Assembly: GCA_963831005.1 (NCBI GenBank)
Contig: CAWHOW010000042.1
Coordinates: 1 to 64,000 of the forward strand
Direction: 5' to 3'
DNA length: 64,000 bases
DNA from: CAWHOW01 sp963831005
GTDB lineage: Bacteria; Bacteroidota; Bacteroidia; Bacteroidales; CG2-30-32-10
Shown: piece after piece, positions 36,611-46,388 of the stretch
Position numbering within the stretch: position 1 is the stretch's first letter
Layout of the letters: each line of letters begins with the position of its first letter
Notes under the pieces: model-generated
Told to the model about the DNA's origin: nothing
Database searches by the model: none
Seen by the model: only the letters and a program-made list of their open reading frames with translations
Program-made: the position numbers and the translations under genes

Positions 36611-38527
36611 ATGAGAAAATATATTAATCTTTCAATAATAATTGTAATTACATTATTATTGCATAGTCAAAATTCATTTTGCCAGAACAACCTTATTTAT
36701 AATTATTCATTCGAATTGGGGCAAGGGAGTAGAGTACCCGAGTGTAATTATAGCAATAATAATTTTGATATCTATATTCATTCTTGGCGTACAGCTTACG
36801 GTACAATAAATACCACCGATGCCAACAATACACCTGATTGGTTTGGTTCTAATTGCGGATTAATGTCGCTAAATGATGGAGATGGTAATGAAGAATTTCC
36901 TGCCACAACAAATAATTCTTTTGATCAGGGATTAGTAGGTAGATTTATTTTTATTTGGGCACCATTTAAGAGTAGAAATTTTTTTACTCACACACTTCAT
37001 TATCGCCATCAGGCTGTGCGTTGTGGGTTAAGAGAAAATTTAGTTCCTGGCCAAACGTATATTCTAATGATGAGATGTAAACCAGTTATTGAAGGACAAA
37101 ATTCACCTACCACATATACTGTATATGATGGGACTAATAGCATGTTAATTGATTTTTCAAAATGGGGATATAATTGGAATTCCGGTAGTAAAAGCAATCA
37201 GTTTTGGAATGGTGCGGCTTGTGCTTATTATAAATATCCATATGAAATTGCTACTTACAAATGGCTTCAATTAAAATGGGAAATAACAATTCCCAGTAGT
37301 GGTTTTGACCAATTAGCAAATATAGAATTTGAGGAAGAATGGGGAGGTTTTGCTATAGATAATGTGGAGCTATATGCTAAATGTCCTACAGAAATGGATA
37401 TTGAAAATAGAATTTTCACTCAAGTATTTTTATTGATCCTACTTATCAGGGCCAGTCTTTTTGATACTCAGGCTCAAAATATTCTTAAAGCGGGTTATAA
37501 TGTAGGGAATACCCCTTATGGAGTTGGTGATGTCACTGTAGAAAGTGGTGCGACAATGACATTTACTGCAGGTCAGGAAGTTGAATTACTTCCCAGAGGT
37601 TTTGAAGCACAGGCAGGCAGCAAATTTGAGGCTAAAATTACCTCTTGTGGTTCTAGGAAAACAAAATTTCAAGATACTATTACAGCAGATTTTACTAATA
37701 CTAATAACTTATTTGTAGGTGACACCATATCTTTTTTTAATGCTTCTAAAAATTTTAATTATCCTTTAGAAACATATTGGGATTTTGGTAATGGAACAAC
37801 CAGTACTACACAAAATCCAACACTAGTTTATAATGATACGGGTACATATAATGTTAGTTTAAGAATTATGGATGCCGATGACAAAACAGATAATATTACC
37901 AAACAAATTATTATATCTAAAATGCCTGATATAGGGGGGTGTTAACTACAAGCACATCATGCGGCGGAGCTGCAATTCCAAGCGATACATTAATATTTAT
38001 ATCGGGCAATTCATTTGTGCCTGATAGTATTTGTACACCAGCAATAACAGATGCAAATGGTAATTTCTCTTTTAATCTAGAATATACGGATAACCTTAGC
38101 GATTCTATATTATATAGTATCATATCAAAAAATGGGATGTTGCTTCAGGATACCTCACATAAAACTATACAAGAATGGCTAAACGAAAGTCCTATCAGTC
38201 TCTACTCCACAACACAGTGTAATTCAAAAACAACTAATTCCAATATTTCCACAAGTATTGTAAATACTGTAATGGAAAATTCTTTTGTAAAAATAATACC
38301 GAATCCTAATAATGGATATATGAGAGTTGCATACTCATTTCGTTAACGAAAGCGGTATTTTTGGTTTATACGATGTACTTGGCAACCTCCTGCTAAAGCT
38401 ATCCAATAAGTGGGGAACTAAAACCTTTACGGTGGATGGCTCTGCCCTTGCTAAAGGCGTTTACTTCTTTCAAATATATTCAAATAATAAATTGGTAGCA
38501 AAGGATAAGATAGTAGTGATAAAGTAA
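36611..38527 (+). pseudogene. PKD-domain surface protein with T9SS sorting domain, two frameshifts
   Basis: Signal peptide (MRKYINLSIIIVITLLLHSQ), an N-terminal lectin-like beta region (NLIYNYSFELGQGSRVPEC, GGFAIDNVELYAKCP), a 3-coil/heptapeptide-like segment (VGDVTVESGATMTFTAGQ), a PKD domain (ETYWDFGNGTTSTTQNPT) and a C-terminal sorting domain (IIPNPNNGYMRV ... GVYFFQIYSNNKLVAKDKI). Two breaks: a G6 run near 37933-37938 and an extra C near 38338. Repaired length is about 638 residues. The product would be secreted by the Por/T9SS system and attached to the cell surface. Both breaks are single-base, one at a homopolymer. Confidence 0.75.
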
Positions 38528-38650
38528 TTCAGTAGGCACTAGGCAGCGGTAGTATGCAGTCAATTTCAGAATGCAGAGATAAGAATTAAAATAGAAATTG
38601 GTAGAAACTGGAAATTTGTAGAAATTAAAAAGCTTTGCGGCGGAGTTTAT

Positions 38651-38917
38651 CCCGATGAAATCGCATGAGCGTAAAGCTAAGGATTAATTATTTGGGCTGA
38701 AGCCCTTGTCTGCATTGTGTTTCATGCCCACAACCTAAAGGTCGTGGCAATTAATTTATTACCAATAATTGCTCATTTGCCACGTCCTTTAGGACGTGGA
38801 ATAAGAACCCTGATATTAAAGGACTTTAGTCCAAATCAAAAACTCCAGGACAATGAATTATAAAGCGATTCAAACAAAATATATATTATTAGCTTTACGC
38901 GTATGCGATTAATCGGG
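38651..38917 (+). mobile_element. MITE-like element R4, copy 2 (~267 bp)
   Basis: Left end CCCGATGAAATCGCATGAGC, right end ACGCGTATGCGATTAATCGG. Near-identical to copy 1 throughout, in the same orientation. The remainder of 38528-39185 contains only short-word repeats (CTCTGTGCCTACTCTGTGC) and no gene. Confidence 0.8.
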
Positions 38918-39185
38918 ACGTGAAACTTTAAAGAAGTAGGCAGGATGCGGGTCTATATAGGTAAACGCTAATCAGTGAACAGTAATACCGATAACTGATA
39001 ACCGTTTACCGATAACCATTTCTCAGTGAGTCTCTGTGCCTACTCTGTGCACTCTGTGGTTATCTTATATATGGAATTTCAAGCTGTTTTTTTATCTTTA
39101 CTGCCGTAACTGAAAAACATGAACATTGCTTTTAATTTAAGCCTTCCTGAAAAATAAACCTCTATATTAGCTGCATTTATAATAT

Positions 39186-40247
39186 ATGCAATACAAACAA
39201 CTGGACGGGCTTAGGTTTATTGCTGTTTTGTCGGTGATACTTCATCACATCTGTCCCCTCCCCTCTTTCATAGCTTTTAACTTAGGCGCTTTTGGCGTTG
39301 ATCTGTTCTTTGTAATCAGCGGATTCCTGATAACAGAAATCTTACTAAGGGAAAAAATTAAAGGAACATCTGTTTTGCTGACATTGAAAATATTCTTTAG
39401 CAGAAGAGTATTGCGAATATTTCCACTGTTCTATTTATACATTCTGATTTGTTTGGTGATAGTCCCGCAGCAGACAAAGGAACATATCAGTTGGCTGCTT
39501 ACTTACACCATAAATATCTGGGTGGTATTAAAAGATCAACAGCCTTTTTGGTATTTTAATCATTTATGGTCGTTGTGTGTTGAAGAGCAGTTTTATATTT
39601 TCTGGCCGTTTTTAATAATGATAACACCTATAAAGAGATTAAGGCTGTTGTTCATTTTAATGATATTCATAGCAATTGCAATCAGGCTAATGGTTACAAT
39701 TTATTTTAATGGTTACGCCTTATTTAACTATACCATGCTGCCCACTACCTTCGACTGCTTTGGCTTTGGTGCGTTACTAGCCTTATTAAAAGAGTTCAAG
39801 CCAATCCTTCTGAATAAAATATTCAGGCATAAATATTTCATTATACTTGGAATCTTGCTTGTAATACTGAATAATAAATTTGGCACAGTACTAACACAAC
39901 AAACTTTCGGGAAAACATTGATTGCATTCGTTTCGTTTTACCTTGTCGGAATTGCTGCAACTATAAAGTATAAAAACATCTCCAGAATAATACTGGAGAA
40001 CAAGGCGGTCATGTATTTCGGAAGAATATCATACGGCATGTATGTTTATCATCTTCTTATCTGGGGCTCATTCGGCAAATATTTCACCGATTGCTGGCAT
40101 AATCTTCATTTAACAGATTCCATTTACAAATCCTTCTTTGAATTTGTTTTTATCTTGATCTGTACTATCCTTGTTTCGATTATATCCTATGAACTATTTG
40201 AGAAAAGATTTTTACAACTGAAGAAATACATTTCATTCTCTAAATAA
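39186..40247 (+). CDS. Acyltransferase-3 family membrane protein
   Basis: 353 residues, about ten transmembrane helices. Family motifs: LDGLRFIAVLSVILHH near the start (catalytic-type His), GAFGVDLFFVISGFLITEIL, SRRVLRIFPLFYLYI and LWSLCVEEQFYIFWPFL. OafA/NodX-like enzymes transfer acetyl or other acyl groups from the cytoplasm onto exported glycans or lipids. The acceptor is unknown and no glycan gene cluster adjoins it. Stands alone between the repeat region and typA (-). Confidence 0.92.
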   Translation: MQYKQLDGLRFIAVLSVILHHICPLPSFIAFNLGAFGVDLFFVISGFLITEILLREKIKGTSVLLTLKIFFSRRVLRIFPLFYLYILICLVIVPQQTKEHISWLLTYTINIWVVLKDQQPFWYFNHLWSLCVEEQFYIFWPFLIMITPIKRLRLLFILMIFIAIAIRLMVTIYFNGYALFNYTMLPTTFDCFGFGALLALLKEFKPILLNKIFRHKYFIILGILLVILNNKFGTVLTQQTFGKTLIAFVSFYLVGIAATIKYKNISRIILENKAVMYFGRISYGMYVYHLLIWGSFGKYFTDCWHNLHLTDSIYKSFFEFVFILICTILVSIISYELFEKRFLQLKKYISFSK

Positions 40248-40367
40248 TCCGGAAGGAATAAAGTAAAGAGGTTAGTCGTTATAAGACTATTTAAACAATA
40301 TATACTAAGCTGATCTTAAAAGGCAATGTAAGAAAAGACCATGAATAGAGAACTGATGATTTATGGA

Positions 40368-42188
40368 TTAATTTTCGACCTTCTTCTGTAGACGTTTTCT
40401 GACAAGTTCATCAAGTATGATCTTTCTCATACGAATTGACTTGGGAGTAACTTCCACGTACTCGTCCACTTTAATATATTCCATTGCTTCTTCAAGAGAG
40501 AACTTTACAGCAGGAATTATGAATGTCTTTTCATCGGAACCAGAAGCACGCATATTGGAAAGCTTCTTTGTTTTAATAAGGTTTATCACTATATCGTCGC
40601 CACGGGTACTTTCTCCTAATATCTGTCCTTCATAAATTTCATCATTAGGCTCAATAAAGAACTTGCCCCTGTCTTGTAGTTTATTTATGGAATATGCAAT
40701 AGCAGTTCCTGTTTCCATTGCAAGCAATGAGCCGTTGATACGGGAAGGAATTTCTCCTTTCCATGGCTCATAATCTTTAAAACGATGAGCAATTACTGCT
40801 TCTCCTTCAGTGGCAGTAAGCACATGGTTGGTAAGTCCGATAAGACCACGGGCAGGAATCGTAAATTTAAGAACTATCCTATCGTTGCGTGTTTCTATGC
40901 TTAAAATCTCGCCCTTTCTTTTAGATACAATTTCTATAACCTTTCCTGAAAATGCTTCAGGAACGTGTATGGTAAGAGATTCTATAGGTTCATGCTTAAC
41001 ACCATCGATCATCTTTTCGATCACTTGCGGCTGCCCTAACTGAAACTCATATCCTTCACGGCGCATGGTTTCGACAAGAATGGAGAGATGTAAAATACCA
41101 CGTCCATAAACTAAAAGCTTCTCAGGAGATTCGGTATCGACAACTCTTAAAGCAAGGTTTCTTTCAGTTTCTCTGTAAAGCCTGTCGCGCAAATGCCTTG
41201 AAGTAACATAGGTTCCCTCTTTTCCGGCAAAAGGTGAATTGTTGATAGTGAAAACCATGCTCATGGTTGGTTCATCAACATGGATAGGAATGAGACCTTC
41301 AGGGTTTTCCAAATCGGCTATGGTATCACCAATATCAAAGTTCTCACTGCAAAGAACAGCACAAATTTCGCCTGCTTCCACTTCGTATTTGACTTTTTCT
41401 TTACCAAGACCTTCGAAAAGGTATAATTCCTTCACAAGAGATTTTACTATACGTCCGTCATTCTTCACTATAGAAACCTGCTGCCCCATTTTAATAGAAC
41501 CCCTTGATATACGGCCAACAGCAATACGCCCTACATATGACGAATAATCGAGTGAAGTGATCTGAAGCTGTAAAGTGCCCGGAATTTTCACAGGAGGTTT
41601 GAAGTATTCAACAATGGTGTCAAGAAGATAACTGATATCTTTAGTAGGGTTCCGCCAGTCGTCCGACATCCATCCCTGTTTGGATGAACCATATACAGTA
41701 GGGAAATTAAGTTGATCATCAGTAGCATCAAGGCTTACCATCAGGTCGAACACAGCTTCCTGCACTTCATCCGGAGAACAATTGGGCTTATCCACTTTAT
41801 TGATAACCACAATTGGCTTTAAGCCTAACTCCATAGCTTTCTCAATGACAAAGCGGGTTTGCGGCATAGGCCCTTCAAACGCATCAACAAGCAGCAAAAC
41901 TCCGTCGGCCATATTGATAACTCTCTCAACTTCACCACCAAAATCCGAGTGGCCGGGAGTGTCAATGATATTTATTTTAACACCTTTATATCTTACGGAC
42001 ACATTCTTTGCAAGTATCGTAATGCCTCGTTCCCTTTCCAGGTCATTGGAATCAAGGATAAGGTCGCGCACTTCCTGGTTATCCCTGAAAAGCTTAACCT
42101 GATGAAGCATCCTGTCAACTAATGTAGTTTTGCCATGATCAACATGGGCAATAATGGCAATATTTCTAATCTCCTTCATTTCACTCAT
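40368..42188 (-). CDS. typA: GTP-binding protein TypA/BipA
   Basis: 606 residues, full family length. G1 AHVDHGKTTLVD, switch region RERGITILAKNVS, G3 DTPGHSDFGGEVER and G4 NKVDKP are all present, followed by the beta-barrel domain II, EF-G-like III/V and the TypA-specific C-terminal domain (GRGILHLSILVETMRREGYE; RGLIGLTNHVLTATEGEAV; STRGDDIVINLIKTKKLSNM RASG). This translational GTPase binds 70S ribosomes and supports ribosome assembly and growth under stress or cold. Single gene with a TACTTTTG -7 element upstream. Intact, in contrast to the frameshifted genes nearby. Confidence 0.98.
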   Translation of the reverse strand: MSEMKEIRNIAIIAHVDHGKTTLVDRMLHQVKLFRDNQEVRDLILDSNDLERERGITILAKNVSVRYKGVKINIIDTPGHSDFGGEVERVINMADGVLLLVDAFEGPMPQTRFVIEKAMELGLKPIVVINKVDKPNCSPDEVQEAVFDLMVSLDATDDQLNFPTVYGSSKQGWMSDDWRNPTKDISYLLDTIVEYFKPPVKIPGTLQLQITSLDYSSYVGRIAVGRISRGSIKMGQQVSIVKNDGRIVKSLVKELYLFEGLGKEKVKYEVEAGEICAVLCSENFDIGDTIADLENPEGLIPIHVDEPTMSMVFTINNSPFAGKEGTYVTSRHLRDRLYRETERNLALRVVDTESPEKLLVYGRGILHLSILVETMRREGYEFQLGQPQVIEKMIDGVKHEPIESLTIHVPEAFSGKVIEIVSKRKGEILSIETRNDRIVLKFTIPARGLIGLTNHVLTATEGEAVIAHRFKDYEPWKGEIPSRINGSLLAMETGTAIAYSINKLQDRGKFFIEPNDEIYEGQILGESTRGDDIVINLIKTKKLSNMRASGSDEKTFIIPAVKFSLEEAMEYIKVDEYVEVTPKSIRMRKIILDELVRKRLQKKVEN

Positions 42189-42213
42189 TCATTTCCCTTC
42201 TTAAAAGAATTTG

Positions 42214-42221
42214 CAAAAGTA
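42214..42221 (-). promoter_or_regulatory. -7 element TACTTTTG upstream of typA
   Basis: On the minus strand TACTTTTG fits TAnnTTTG and lies 25 nt before the ATG at 42188. No clear -33 TTG at standard spacing. Confidence 0.45.
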
Positions 42222-42398
42222 GCATAAAATCAACAGATTTAGACTATTTCTTTCACAATTCGATTCAGGTGGTTATAAAAGACTTTTTTTAATTGATCAA
42301 AACAAGAATATATTATTATTTGCGTGAATATATTTTTGTTAGATTTGTCAAGCAGAAAATACATTCTCATTTTATATATAATAAAAGATATACTGAAT

Positions 42399-44003
42399 AT
42401 GCAAAAGCTATTATTAATGGGCGATGAAGCTATAGCACAGGGAGCAATAGATGCAGGATTGTCGGGGATATACGCCTATCCGGGAACACCTTCAACTGAA
42501 ATTACGGAATACGTTCATGCATCAAGGGAAGCGAAGGAAAAAGGCATCAAAGCCTGCTGGGGAGCCAACGAGAAGACTGCTGTAGAAACTGCCCTGGGAA
42601 TGTCGTATGCAGGCAAACGTACAATGGCCTGCATGAAGCATGTGGGACTGAATGTCGCCGCAGACCCATTTATCAATTCTGCTATTACAGGGGCTAATGG
42701 CGGATTTATTGTTGTTTCGGCCGACGACCCTTCCATGCACTCATCGCAGAACGAACAGGATTCGCGTGTTTATGGTAAATTTGCCATGATACCTATACTT
42801 GAACCTGCCAACCAGCAGGAAGCCTACGACATGGCACATTATGGTTTTGATATTTCGGAAAAATACGGGATACCGGTGATGATCAGGATAACCACACGTC
42901 TGGCACACTCAAGAGCTGGCGTGGAACCTAAAGCAAAACGCGAACAGAACAAGGGAGGTCTTCCGAAAAATTTAAGACAATTTGTGTTGCTTCCTGCTAT
43001 TGCCCGCAAACAGTATAAAGACCTATTAAATAAGCAGGCCAGTTTTGAAAAAGAATCGGAAGAAGCTGGATTCAATAAATATATGGATGCCTCTGATAAG
43101 AATCTTGGCATTATTGCCTGTGGCATAGGCTACAATTATCTTATGGAGAATTTTCCTGACAGAATAATTCCGCATCCGGTGTTGAAACTCGCACAGTATC
43201 CACTGCCTAAAAAGCTTATAGAGAAAATAACTTCAGAGTGTAAGGAAATACTGGTACTGGAAGACGGCTACCCTGTGGTGGAAGAAATGCTGAAAGGTTA
43301 TCTTGGCAAAGGCATCAAGGTAAAGGGCAAACTTGACGGAACACTGCCAAGGGACGGCGAACTAAACCCGAATATTGTTGCTGTTTCTTTAGGCAAGGAA
43401 GATTCTAAAGGTTCTGATATCCCTTCTATTGTTGTAGGGCGCCCTCCTTCATTATGTGCCGGATGTTCGCATATTGATTCTTTCTTAGCACTTAACAGTG
43501 CCTTGGAAGCACTTTCAAAAGGAAGGGTTTTCGCAGATATTGGCTGTTATACATTAAGCGCATTACCCCCTTACGAGTCTATCAATTCTTGTGTAGATAT
43601 GGGCGCTTCCATCACCATGGCTAAAGGCGCTGCCGATGCAGGAATAGTGCCGGCCGTTGGTGTTATCGGCGACTCAACTTTCACTCATTCCGGTATGACT
43701 GGTTTACTCGATTGTGTGATAGCGAATTCTCCTGTAACTATTTTCATTCTTGATAATTCAACCACAGCTATGACAGGCGGGCAACCATCTGCAGCCTTTG
43801 GCAGGCTTGAAGACATATGCAAAGGACTGGGAGTGGAAGAAAGCCATATCCGTATTTTAAAGCCAATGAGGAAAAACCATGATGAAAATGTTAAAATAAT
43901 AAAAGAAGAACTTGAATATAAAGGTGTCTCAGTTATCATTCCTAAGCGCGAATGCATACAAACACTGAATAAACGCATGAGAGAAAAATTTAAAAACAAA
44001 TAA
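42399..44003 (+). CDS. iorA: Indolepyruvate:ferredoxin oxidoreductase, alpha subunit
   Basis: 534 residues from ATG 42399 (MQKLLLMGDEAIAQGAIDAG); 25 in-frame codons upstream look non-family. Catalyses CoA-dependent oxidative decarboxylation of aryl pyruvates with IorB, or the reverse. Seen: pyrimidine-binding domain (GIYAYPGTPSTEITEYV, NEKTAVETALGMSYAGKRT), the CAGCSHIDSF motif and the ThDP/Mg segment GVIGDSTFTHSGMTG ... LDNSTTAMTGGQP. The C-terminus ends soon after VIIPKRECIQTL and lacks the 2x[4Fe-4S] ferredoxin-like domain found at the end of archaeal IorA, so electrons must leave by another route. Followed by iorB after 3 nt. Confidence 0.93.
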   Translation: MQKLLLMGDEAIAQGAIDAGLSGIYAYPGTPSTEITEYVHASREAKEKGIKACWGANEKTAVETALGMSYAGKRTMACMKHVGLNVAADPFINSAITGANGGFIVVSADDPSMHSSQNEQDSRVYGKFAMIPILEPANQQEAYDMAHYGFDISEKYGIPVMIRITTRLAHSRAGVEPKAKREQNKGGLPKNLRQFVLLPAIARKQYKDLLNKQASFEKESEEAGFNKYMDASDKNLGIIACGIGYNYLMENFPDRIIPHPVLKLAQYPLPKKLIEKITSECKEILVLEDGYPVVEEMLKGYLGKGIKVKGKLDGTLPRDGELNPNIVAVSLGKEDSKGSDIPSIVVGRPPSLCAGCSHIDSFLALNSALEALSKGRVFADIGCYTLSALPPYESINSCVDMGASITMAKGAADAGIVPAVGVIGDSTFTHSGMTGLLDCVIANSPVTIFILDNSTTAMTGGQPSAAFGRLEDICKGLGVEESHIRILKPMRKNHDENVKIIKEELEYKGVSVIIPKRECIQTLNKRMREKFKNK

Positions 44004-44006
44004 CCA

Positions 44007-44588
44007 ATGAAGATAGATATAGTTATAGCCGGTGTTGGCGGACAGGGTATAGTTTCCATTGCAACAACCATTGGTTTTGCTGCAGTTGATTCAGGTTTAT
44101 TTTTAAAACAATCGGAAGTACATGGCATGAGCCAGAGAGGCGGAGATGTTTCTTCGAACCTGAGGCTTTCAGACAAGGAAATTTATTCCGACCTGATACC
44201 TAATGGTACAGCCGATATGATCATCTCAGTGGAGCCTATGGAATCGCTGAGGTATTTGCCAATGCTTTCACCCAAGGGATGGCTGATAACAAATACAAAA
44301 CCTTTTGTCAATATTCCAAATTACCCCGCTATAGAGGACTTAATGAAGGAAGTGAACAAATTTCCACGCCATATTGCAATAGATGCTGAGAAGATTGCAG
44401 AGGATTTGGGCTCCGTCAAATCAGCAAACATGGTAATACTTGGTGCTGCTTCACCCTTTATAAATATGCCTTTCGAAAAACTAGAGAAAGCAGTAAAAGC
44501 TATATTCGGACGTAAAGGCGATGATGTTGTGGAAGTTAACCTGAAATGTTTAAAGGCAGGAAGGGATTTTGCACAGAAGAATATGTAA
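44007..44588 (+). CDS. iorB: Indolepyruvate:ferredoxin oxidoreductase, beta subunit
   Basis: 193 residues, the usual IorB size. The gamma-type domain motif IVIAGVGGQGIVSIATTIGF opens the protein, followed by SEVHGMSQRGGDVSSNLRLS, both diagnostic of the 2-oxoacid:acceptor oxidoreductase gamma/IorB fold. It completes the heterodimeric enzyme with iorA, with which it is translationally close (3-nt gap). Role in aromatic amino acid catabolism or synthesis from aryl acetates. Confidence 0.93.
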   Translation: MKIDIVIAGVGGQGIVSIATTIGFAAVDSGLFLKQSEVHGMSQRGGDVSSNLRLSDKEIYSDLIPNGTADMIISVEPMESLRYLPMLSPKGWLITNTKPFVNIPNYPAIEDLMKEVNKFPRHIAIDAEKIAEDLGSVKSANMVILGAASPFINMPFEKLEKAVKAIFGRKGDDVVEVNLKCLKAGRDFAQKNM

Positions 44589-44643
44589 TCATTGCGAATT
44601 ACGCTATTTGTGCAAAGTGTGATTTTAATATTCCGTTTTATTT

Positions 44644-44671
44644 TTGTTCTCTGAATATTTTCATATTTTTG
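44644..44671 (+). promoter_or_regulatory. Promoter of the tRNA-Met gene
   Basis: TTG at 44644-44646, 17 nt, TATTTTTG at 44664-44671. The predicted start is about 7-10 nt before the mature tRNA at 44687. Confidence 0.65.
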
Positions 44672-44686
44672 CAGCCCAAATAAAAT

Positions 44687-44763
44687 GGCGGGGTAGCTCA
44701 GATGGTTAGAGCGTCGGATTCATAACCCGGAGGTCACGAGTTCAATTCTCGTTCCCGCTACCA
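44687..44763 (+). tRNA. tRNA-Met (anticodon CAT)
   Basis: 77 nt with encoded CCA. Acceptor GGCGGGG pairs with TCCCGCT; D-arm GCTCAGATGGTTAGAGC, anticodon arm CGGATTCATAACCCG with anticodon CAT, variable loop AGGTC, T-arm ACGAGTTCAATTCTCGT. The first pair is G-U rather than the C-A mismatch of an initiator, so it is elongator Met; a tRNA-Ile2 with lysidine-modified CAT is the alternative. Confidence 0.95.
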
Positions 44764-44775
44764 ATTAATGACGAA

Positions 44776-44806
44776 GCGCCCTGTATTTACGGGGCTTTTG
44801 TTTTTT
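44776..44806 (+). terminator. Terminator after tRNA-Met
   Basis: GCCCTGT (44778-44784), loop ATTT, ACGGGGC, then TTTTGTTTTTT. Confidence 0.85.
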
Positions 44807-45049
44807 CAGGGGGGACTCTTGGAGGACAAAATGGGCATAGCGTTCTTGATACGCCTTAATATAAAGAGTTGTGAAATATAATGTAACAGTTACTTATCGA
44901 ACCTGATACATTAAGAAGGATCAGAAATAAAACAAAAAGCGATGAATATACAAGTAACTTTTTCATAACGATTCGTTTTGTAATATTTCTAATAATTCTT
45001 CAATTTTTTTATTCCTGATTTCGGAATATTCTTTCAACCCAACACAGGC

Positions 45050-45256
45050 TTATTTAAAACTCAGAATAAAATCTCCATACTCTTCTTTATCAAGATTCTC
45101 AACATTCAGTATTTCCCGCATTTTACTGTCAAGCATTTTGAAATCGTCCTGAATTTTATGTAAAAGAATAATTATTTCATTTCTGTTATGGTCTGGCAGA
45201 ACTACTTTCTGCTCATACTGCCTGTTCCGTTTTTTTATCACTAGTGTTGTTTTCAT
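45050..45256 (-). CDS. Small hypothetical protein
   Basis: 68 residues, charged and probably helical (VIKKRNRQYEQKVVLPDHNR, IQDDFKMLDSKMREILNVEN). Twelve bp after the T9SS protein gene on the same strand, so it may be the last gene of the 48555-45050 operon. No domain recognised. Confidence 0.45.
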   Translation of the reverse strand: MKTTLVIKKRNRQYEQKVVLPDHNRNEIIILLHKIQDDFKMLDSKMREILNVENLDKEEYGDFILSFK

Positions 45257-45268
45257 TTTTCAAATAAT

Positions 45269-46333
45269 TTACTGTTGTGAAACTAATTTGCCTAAACGAA
45301 TTACTTTACCATTTTGAACCAATTTGTAGAAATATACTCCAGTAGGAAGAACTGTAGCATCAAGAGTATAAGATGTATTAGTTATAATTATATTCATTAC
45401 CTCTGTTCCCAAAATATTATATATCCATAATTTATAATTATCAACTAGTGTAGCATCATTTATTTCAATATTTGTGTATTTACTGAACGGGTTTGGACCA
45501 ATTGTGACAATTGGATCAACAGATGGAGCGCAATCTACTAATGCTATATTAAACAAAGTCGAATTGCCATTATAATCTGTTTGCATAAGCTGGTAAAAAG
45601 CGCTATTACCAATATAATCATCATCTGAAACGGAATAATCTAATACCTTATTGCTATTTCCCGCACCTGGGATTCTAATTAATTCAGACCATTTTTTGCC
45701 ATCGCCACTTTTGAGTACCGTAAAATAATCATTATTGGCTTCTGAAGCTGTAGCCCAGTTTATTTTGACATTATTTCCGTTGCATATTGCCTTAAAACTT
45801 ATCAATTCAATGGGAAGTGGGTTTGACACTTGCAAGATAACCTGTTCACTTATTATACTGCTTTCCCCCCATGATACTTCACAGTCATAAGTACCTGCGT
45901 ATGCATCTGAAATATTGCTTAAAGTTAAAGTTTCAGTATTTATGCCGCTTATATTATCATTGTCACTGAGTGGCGCTCCATCTTTTCGCCATTTATAAGA
46001 ATGAGGAAAATGAACTATTAGGGACATGGTTACGGTCTCTCCATCTTCAATTATTATCACACCACCTTCTGCCGCAGGGTCTGTAACTACTTCCGGGAGC
46101 CACTTTTGACTTAATATAGTTCCGCAATTTTCTACATCATATACATTATTTGTTCTTTCTTGGTAATAGTATGCTTTTTCTATTATAAAGCTTGAATTTA
46201 CACGATTCAGGTAAATCGGGTCATCCACTATAACCTTGTGATAAGACTGAGTTGAAGCAACTGAAGGCAATTGTGCATTTGTATTGTACAAGGCTGCAAT
46301 TGCAATGATGAGAGTGAGAATCTTTGTTTTCAT
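45269..46333 (-). CDS. Ig-like surface protein with T9SS sorting domain
   Basis: 354 residues: signal peptide MKTKILTLIIAIAALYNTNA, an Ig-like domain at about 95-165 (VTMSLIVHFPHSYKWRKDGA, AGTYDCEVSW), the Bacteroidota linker PLPIELISFKAICNGNNVKI NWATASE that precedes many sorting domains, and a type-A C-terminal signal (IGPNPFSKYTNIEI ... LPTGVYFYKLVQNGKVIRLG). Secretion across the outer membrane by T9SS and surface attachment are expected. Fourth gene of the surface operon 48555-45050. No enzymatic domain visible; an adhesin-like or scaffold role is possible. Confidence 0.85.
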   Translation of the reverse strand: MKTKILTLIIAIAALYNTNAQLPSVASTQSYHKVIVDDPIYLNRVNSSFIIEKAYYYQERTNNVYDVENCGTILSQKWLPEVVTDPAAEGGVIIIEDGETVTMSLIVHFPHSYKWRKDGAPLSDNDNISGINTETLTLSNISDAYAGTYDCEVSWGESSIISEQVILQVSNPLPIELISFKAICNGNNVKINWATASEANNDYFTVLKSGDGKKWSELIRIPGAGNSNKVLDYSVSDDDYIGNSAFYQLMQTDYNGNSTLFNIALVDCAPSVDPIVTIGPNPFSKYTNIEINDATLVDNYKLWIYNILGTEVMNIIITNTSYTLDATVLPTGVYFYKLVQNGKVIRLGKLVSQQ

Positions 46334-46388
46334 AACTTTTAGTATAAATGGTTTACTAAATTTATTTCATATCATTATCTAAAAAGAC

